Shown here piece by piece: positions 58,718-64,000 of a stretch of 64,000 nt of DNA. A program made the translations under genes and the position numbers. How positions within the stretch are numbered: position 1 is the first letter of the stretch; each line of letters begins with the position of its first letter. The stretch covers positions 17,068,001 through 17,132,000 of the forward strand of contig JAFFJZ010000001.1 of NCBI GenBank assembly GCA_018340375.1. The letters are read 5' to 3'. The notes beneath the pieces are model-generated. The model was not told where the DNA came from. It searched no databases and saw only the letters and a program-made list of their open reading frames with translations. The DNA is from Gonatopus flavifemur. Lineage: Eukaryota > Arthropoda > Insecta > Hymenoptera > Dryinidae.

Positions 58718-59103
58718 CATGAAAAGTCGAGCATCAGGGACTTCCGGTGGACATTGGAAACTTACAATTCAATCTTGTATTGCCAGCATTAAAATTAATA
58801 AATCCCCCAGTCACAATATTTTGCAAATTGCTCAACTCTTTGCGCTGAATTTTATGCACAGCCTTCAAGTGAATTTGTGAAATTCTTATTCACGCTCACC
58901 AATAAGTTATATTTCAATAACAATGAGATAAAAATAATTAAAGAAGAATCCATAATATTCACCAGACACCGAAGATCACTGAATCGTGAAATTCATTCTT
59001 TAACATATACTCCACGAAATTTATTTAAAAAATCACTTTCATTCTCAAAATATACACCCCTAACATTATATATTTCATCATGTCATGTTGACAATTATGA
59101 TAA
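58718..59103. other. unassigned spacer
   Basis: No gene or defined element seen between two inverted-repeat elements. Confidence 0.4.
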
Positions 59104-60509
59104 TTTGAACGCCTGGATTTAATAACTCGCCGAGCGTTCGAACACATTCTGGATTTGATCCAGGAGACCGGTACAAGGAGAAGAAAAGTTGATCAAAATG
59201 AGAAATAAAAAATATAACCTGTGAGAACTCATGAAAATACACATTTTTCTCATGAAAAATTTTTTTCTATCATCAACAGTTTCCGAGATAAAAAGTGAAA
59301 AGTGGAAATTTTCATTTCTTCAAAATCAATAGAATTCAAATTATATTCTGCGATTCCTCAACGAGAAGTCATTGGAATGATTTGAAAATGCTTATACAGC
59401 TTCGGTAATGATCCTTAATGACAACTAGTGAGTTGAAATTATAAAAATATGTCAGCATCCAATGCATATTTAATGATAAACAAATGCTGTGGAAAACACG
59501 CGCTTGCGAGTTTCCACGGGAAAAAGTGTCGAGAGAATTTCCGATTTGGAAAAACTTAAAGCGACAAAGTTGTTCGTCAATGTTCAATGAAGTTTTCCTG
59601 AAATTTTCAGACCAATCGAGTAAGAAATAAGGGAGATAATAAACTTTGTTTACAATGGCGCGTCTCTCTTACCGTTACGGCAATGCTATCCAACTATGGA
59701 ACACGATGCTATATGCGCGATGGTTCATAAGTGTTCAGCGGCATTGTGAACACTTCACTCGATTGATCTGAACATTTCAGGAAAATTGCTTTGAATCTTT
59801 GAGGAAGAACTTTGTCGCTTTGAGTTTTTCCAAATCGAAAATTCCTCCGACACTTTTCTCCATGGAAATTTGAGAACGCGTGTTCTCAATAGCATTAGTT
59901 TATTGTTGAATATTCATTGGATGGTGGAATCTTTTGACGATTTTAACTCCCTAGTTGTCTTCGGAGATCATTACTGGAGCTGTACACTAAATTTCAAGTC
60001 TATCCAATGACCTGTCGCTGAGTAATTACAAAATATAATTTGAATTCTATTGATTCTGAGGAAATGAAAATTTTCACTTCTTAATTTTTATCTCGGAGAC
60101 TGTTGATGATAGAAAAAGATTTTTCATGAGGAAAATGTGTATTTTTTCGAGTTCTCACAGGCTATATATTTTTTGTTCATTCCCATACAGAACAGTCGCC
60201 AAAGAATCACGTCGCATCTCCGTAGAATTCAGGGAGGAGAAAGGGAGCGGTGGATATAACGTGGTACGTGGAAATGTGTGGGTTGTTTTTTCGGGTGGAA
60301 ATTTCTCCGTTGCCTCAACGTTGCTTTTCCGTCGTACCACGCTGTATCCACCGATCCTTTTTTTCTCCCTGAATTCCACGGAGAGGCGACGTAGGTGTCC
60401 TGTGTGGGTTTTGACGAACTTTTTTCCTCTCGTTCTACTGGCCTCCTGGATTATGGTAGATTCGAAACGTGTTCGAGCGCTCGACTAGTTATCAAATCCA
60501 GGTCTTCAA
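59104..60509. mobile_element. large foldback element, ~515 bp arms, with a nested foldback
   Basis: The left arm 59104-59622 and right arm 59756-60509 pair in order: CTGGATTTAATAACT/CTGGATTTGATAACT, CGAGCG.TCGAACAC, GCCTGTGAGAACTC-type, TTTTTCTATCATCAACAGT, CTCCGAGATAAAAA, CAATAGAATTCAAATTATAT, GGTCATTGGA, AAAGCGACAAAGTT-type, CTGAAAATTTCAG. The loop of about 130 bp includes GGCGCGTCTCTCTTACCGTT. The right arm is longer because a separate palindrome is inserted at 60187-60404. No transposase. A transcript through it would be a very long hairpin. Confidence 0.85.
60187..60404. mobile_element. nested foldback inside the right arm of the larger one
   Basis: CTCCGTAGAATTCAGGGAG, GGTGGATATAACGTGGTACG on the left face CTCCGTGGAATTCAGGGAG, GGTGGATACAGCGTGGTACG (inverse) on the right, with ACGTCGC outside both. 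It is absent from the other arm of the host element, so it arrived later. Because it is a palindrome, translation of either strand gives a similar peptide (for example SLNSTERRR on plus and SLNSTEMRR on minus), which makes a false impression of two genes. Confidence 0.8.
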
Positions 60510-60533
60510 TTGTCAAAGAAGCGTACCTTGATT

Positions 60534-60590
60534 CGCCAAAGTGAACTGGTGAACGCCTGCACCAGGGTTCGAATCCCGCAACCTCAAGGA
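60534..60590 (+). other. tRNA-like 3' half with perfect B box
   Basis: GGTTCGAATCC (60566-60576) is a perfect Pol III B box, preceded by CTGGTGAACGCCTGCACCAG. An A box is weak (TCGCCAAAGTGAACTGG, about 60533-60549). No full cloverleaf can be drawn. It lies just outside the right end of the big foldback. Confidence 0.45.
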
Positions 60591-60658
60591 TTCGGGATCA
60601 AGTAAAATTCATAGGAGTGAAAGAGGAATACAAAGATAACTTTTTGTTCCATTGGGTA

Positions 60659-60799
60659 CCCAACAAATTGACGGAATAAGTTGCATAAGACGTCTTTTAA
60701 ATATCTCATAGATGTCTTTCAGAGCATTGCTCTAAAAGATATCTAAAAGATATTTTATGCTACATTCCTTATCTAGTTTTGGACGCTATGTTTGTTGGG
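60659..60799. mobile_element. foldback MITE, CCCAACAAA ends
   Basis: CCCAACAAA at the left has an exact inverse at the right, with TA outside both (60657-60658, 60800-60801). Inner arms pair through GCATAA, TCTTTTA and CAGAGCATTGCTCTAAAAG at the turn. At 141 bp it is the smallest TA-flanked element here. Confidence 0.7.
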
Positions 60800-60801
60800 T
60801 A

Positions 60802-61129
60802 ATATCTTGGTGACGATATCAAAATCCCTCCAGAAATCTTCTATCTTTGACTCTCTATCGACGTTTGAATCGTGAAAAATTTTGAAGAGTTCGCTATCCG
60901 TTCTCAAAAATCCACCATAATTCCCTCATACACAATTTTTTGCGTAGTTTTGAGTCAGGGGTTGGTGTGGATTCTCCGAAAACATATGGCTAGGATCAAT
61001 TTCTTTGAAACTCAGTACCTGAAAAAGGAATCAACCGAATATAAGGAATTCCTAAATTCTATGTGACTTGAAATTTCTCAATCAAGAACTATATTGCCCG
61101 ATTCTGAAAATTTCATTCAATCAAATTAT
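60802..61129. other. unassigned spacer
   Basis: No gene or repeat recognised. A plus-strand frame of 64 codons at 60872-61066 has no motif. Confidence 0.4.
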
Positions 61130-61830
61130 CCCTAGTAGAAATTTTGATATGGAAAACATCAGGTCCAGATCAGACACGCCTGATTTCTGTTCAGGGCCTG
61201 ACTTGAGTATCTGATAAGGCCCTGACAAAAATGTAACGCAGGGAAGAGACAAGGTAAACCAAAGGTCAGGAAAACCAAACGTTTCCCAATCTGATCTGAT
61301 CAGGGTAGTAATTGAATTCCCAATCAGGACCTTATCCGGGTGGTAGCGGAATTCCCAATCAAGACCTCATCCAAGCTATATTCTAACATTCAATTTAATT
61401 TCCATGGAATTCACTTTCCATAACAATTTTTGAAACTCCCCCAACAGAAGAAATTCTACTGATGATCCAAATAAACCTCAGTTGAACATTCAAAAAAGAC
61501 AGGTAAATTTCTAATGAGTCCTGTGAAAATTCTGCATAATTTGATACACTCATCGTTCTGAATTGATCAAGTCCTGATTCGGCTGTCTTGTCGGTTATCA
61601 CATGATTGGAATACGGATGAGCCAAGCCAATCCTGACCAGGTTCTGATAGGAATACCATGTCTGAGTTACCGAAAGGGAAAATCTGACTGAAACCTGTCA
61701 ACAACCTTGCGTTATATTGTTGTAAGGTCCTAAACAGGATGCCATGTCAGGACCTGATAAGGTAATTAAAAGTTTTCCTTAATTAAGAGTTCCCTATTGC
61801 AGCCTTACGAGGACCATGCTTCTAATAGGG
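61130..61830. mobile_element. TIR element, CCCTAGTAGAAATT ends, CAGGTCCTGATAAGG word array
   Basis: The left end CCCTAGTAGAAATTTTG faces the inverse right end CCCTATTAGAAGC. Subterminal blocks also pair: GCGTTACATTTTTGTCAGGG (inverse of about 61210-61231) and GCGTTATATTGTTGTAAGG at 61710, followed in both by TCAGG.CCTGA. The interior is full of CAGGTCC, CTGATCAGG, CCTGATAAGG and AATTCCCAATCAGGACC. The terminal motif is the same as in 17203-17745 and 22015-22493, although the interiors have nothing in common. Confidence 0.6.
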
Positions 61831-61997
61831 AATTCCCTGTCAAATTTATCCTGCTGACTGGCACAATTTTTATCCAAATTATCAATTTTCATTCTGACTA
61901 CATTTATCGATGACTAATATTATAAATTTCATTCTTTTATTTTATTGAGAAAATTTTAATTGACATCAATGATCAAGCCCTATCAGCTGAAACCAAA
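61831..61997. other. unassigned spacer
   Basis: AT-rich, no gene or repeat recognised. Confidence 0.4.
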
Positions 61998-62511
61998 ATT
62001 GATTATTTTGCCAATAGACAGTATTAAATATCAACACAAACTAAAATCAACAATATCACTGATGGAAAATACCGACATTATTGATTTTATTGTAAACTAA
62101 AACCAGAGTTATTGATTCTACTATGGACCCAAATTGAAATCAATAATTCAACCATCAACTAAAACTACAAGCATACTCTCACTATCACCTCAGGCTCGAA
62201 TTCATAGTTTAACTGTTAGATCACATGGAAATCGATAATTCAATTATCAACAAACCCGACAACTAATAGTTTCTCCGGTGAATAACGAGATTGATAATTT
62301 TACTTATATATAATACTAAAATTGATGATTCTAATATCAAATCCAATCGAAATGATTAATCAATTTGTGTGATAGATATCACTACAATTAATTATTCCAC
62401 TGATAGATAATACTAGAAGAGGTATTCCACCCTTTAGATAATACTGGACTTATCGATTTTACCATCAACTAAAACTAAAGTAATAATCTCACTAATAGAC
62501 AACCCTGGCTC
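61998..62511. repeat. degenerate ~30-nt minisatellite
   Basis: The stretch divides into about 17 units of 29-35 bases that each run roughly ATTGATAATTCTACTATCAA followed by ATAATACTAAA. Good examples start at 61998 (ATTGATTATTTTGCCAATAG), about 62226 (ATCGATAATTCAATTATCAA), about 62290 (ATTGATAATTTTACTTATAT), about 62320 (ATTGATGATTCTAATATCAA), about 62390 (ATTAATTATTCCACTGATAG) and 62453 (TTATCGATTTTACCATCAAC). Units are strongly diverged from one another, so the array is old. It ends where a truncated MITE begins. Confidence 0.65.
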
Positions 62512-62525
62512 AAAAAATTTATTGA

Positions 62526-62692
62526 ATTTCGCAGTACTGGTTACTGTCCGGCCAGTAATGACGAATTTCATTGCAGTACCCACGACGGTGATCGCAATAA
62601 TCTTTACTATTAAACTGTACCTTCATTTGTATTTGTAATCAATTACTGCCATCAGCAGTAACGGTTACTGTTTACGCTTCTCCTCGTAGATG
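62526..62692. mobile_element. truncated MITE related to 56029-56264, copy 2
   Basis: GCAGTACTGGTTACTGTCC, GCCAGTAATGACGAATTTCA and GTGATCGCAATAATC match the 56029-56264 element in order and orientation. The left terminus is missing, and the right terminus is decayed to CTCCTCGTAGA where copy 1 has CTTTCCGTGTAG. It abuts the minisatellite. Confidence 0.65.
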
Positions 62693-64000
62693 TGGCAATA
62701 TAATGTCACTGAAATGTTAGATAATACGAACATTGAAAGATATTAAAAATATTTTCGGTATTTCATTTGTCATTCCCACTGTTGAATTCCATTGATCAAT
62801 AAGATGTTATTTAACGGTAAATGACCTTTCAAATGCACAAAAACCGATTATCCAATCCTTTAAGTGTGTCTAATTAATCATTTCCCATTACAAAGTGCGT
62901 ATTAGCTGATGAGATTCAATGACCGTTTTTACCTAGGGTGAGAACACAATCATTTGATATATTCGCGTGTCTGCAGCGGAATCTTCGAATCGTAAGTTGG
63001 TTACATAGATTATTTCAAAACCAACTTGAATTATTCGATTGGTATCTATCGCAGCAAGAACATATGATCATTTTATTATTCGTCATTGACGTTATTCACA
63101 AACCACTTGTATCAGAAATATGTCAATCAGGTATGCCTCTTAACGTCTGGCATTTTCGATGCCGCTTCGTTCATACAAATGCGAATGCTTTCATTAGCAC
63201 GTTATCAAGTGGGCTTTGCTTTTCAATTACCATTTTGCATATCTACGTTTCTCTTTGTGATTTGTCATACGCTCCCTTTGATGTCATGGTAAATATATGC
63301 CGTGTAAAAGAAAAGAATATGCGTTCCATAAGTACAAATATTTCATACTAATTTCGAATATCTGCTACAAGAGAAGAAGAAAAATTCTCTGATATGATAC
63401 AATTTATATTTCACAATTACATCACGCAACCGGTAATGGTTTCAATATTATTTCCAATAAAACTTTCAAATTATATCATCGAATACTGCACAATCTTTCG
63501 ATCTCCCCTACTATTCAGCTTCATTAATCTGAACATGAATGAGTAGAATTTTTAGTGGCAGAATGAGGTATTATTCTCTTTTTTATTTTACATATGAATA
63601 TGGATTTTAAATATCTGTTTGTTGGATTTATGTAGATTTCATCATCGAGAGAATCACTGGGAGATTCAAAGGAAACTAAAATAATTCAATATCGCTGAAC
63701 ATGCGATGCATCTTCACGTTGTTGAATGGTAAACCGAATAGTATTATTCGATTCGATAGGGAGACCCATGTAGTGAATAAATCTGTAGTTTGATAAATAA
63801 AGCGGAAAATATGACATGGTAGAGGTGTATAAAGTTGGTCCACTAATTGGAGAAAAACATGATTGGTTGTCCCTTGCTTCTGTTAACCCTGAACTCTATA
63901 ATTACCTGACCTTGGTCAATGAAGCCTCGTTATATTCATAGACTCATGTGTCAATGGAGCTGTTATGCACTATACACCACATGTAACTTTGATTTCCGTG
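62693..64000. other. unassigned sequence to the window end
   Basis: No recognised mobile element. A plus-strand frame at 62938-63351 (137 codons) begins MRTQSFDIFACLQ; it has hydrophobic stretches but no family signature, and an overlapping frame is equally open, so I do not call it a gene. Confidence 0.35.

Noticed and set aside
60126..60488. 120-codon plus-strand frame and matching 74-codon minus-strand frame
   Set aside because: Both are products of the palindromic nested foldback, not genes.
62938..63351. 137-codon frame with hydrophobic stretches, possibly a receptor fragment
   Set aside because: An overlapping frame (63086-63292) is just as hydrophobic and open. No conserved receptor residues can be pointed to.

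Overview
The window reads as AT-rich nuclear DNA of an insect, most likely a hymenopteran. The grounds are three mariner transposons (two with mauritiana-type transposases), TTAA-flanked elements with GGGGGT/CCCTTT ends, very many small TA-flanked inverted-repeat elements, and frequent CpG. The order is an inference from overall character; no species marker is present. I recognise no host protein-coding gene, rRNA gene or convincing tRNA gene. This is an intergenic stretch or a long intron whose recognisable content is almost entirely mobile DNA.

Layout. 1-6.6 kb holds a run of terminal-inverted-repeat (TIR) and foldback elements, one carrying a tRNA-like module, plus a possible coding remnant (copy A). 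6.6-15.4 kb is mostly unassigned, with one inverted-repeat element near 9.1-9.6 kb and a second coding remnant (copy B, 12.8-13.0 kb) that matches copy A. 15.4-22.5 kb holds a 1.2 kb TIR element, two copies of a CCCTGGTAG-ended repeat, and a nearly intact mariner (18026-19346) with one frameshift. 25.2-26.9 kb is a candidate TTAA-type element. 31.2-32.5 kb is a second mariner with one nonsense codon and a shortened catalytic spacing. 33-39 kb is mobile-element-poor. 39.1-44.2 kb holds a palindromic-array element, a TTAA-flanked element, a 440 bp foldback, and a third mariner lying between the arms of an older inverted repeat. 44.2-53.9 kb shows only simple repeats and strand-asymmetric purine/pyrimidine tracts. 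54-62.7 kb is a dense cluster of nested foldback and TIR elements, a second and a third tRNA-like module, and a degenerate 30-nt minisatellite. The last 1.3 kb is unassigned.

How the parts relate. The mariner copies are the only sequences encoding recognisable proteins, and all three transposases are disrupted, so nothing here can be called autonomous as read. Most non-autonomous elements have TA at both ends and short termini such as CACTGTAA, CACGGAAA or CTGAGAGA. TA is the target duplication of the Tc1/mariner superfamily, but the termini do not match the three mariners, so their mobilising enzyme is not in this window. Their interiors are often arrays of one short palindromic word written many times, and each element has its own word. 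That architecture, the tRNA-like modules carried inside two of these elements, and the copy A/copy B coding remnants are the observations most worth following.
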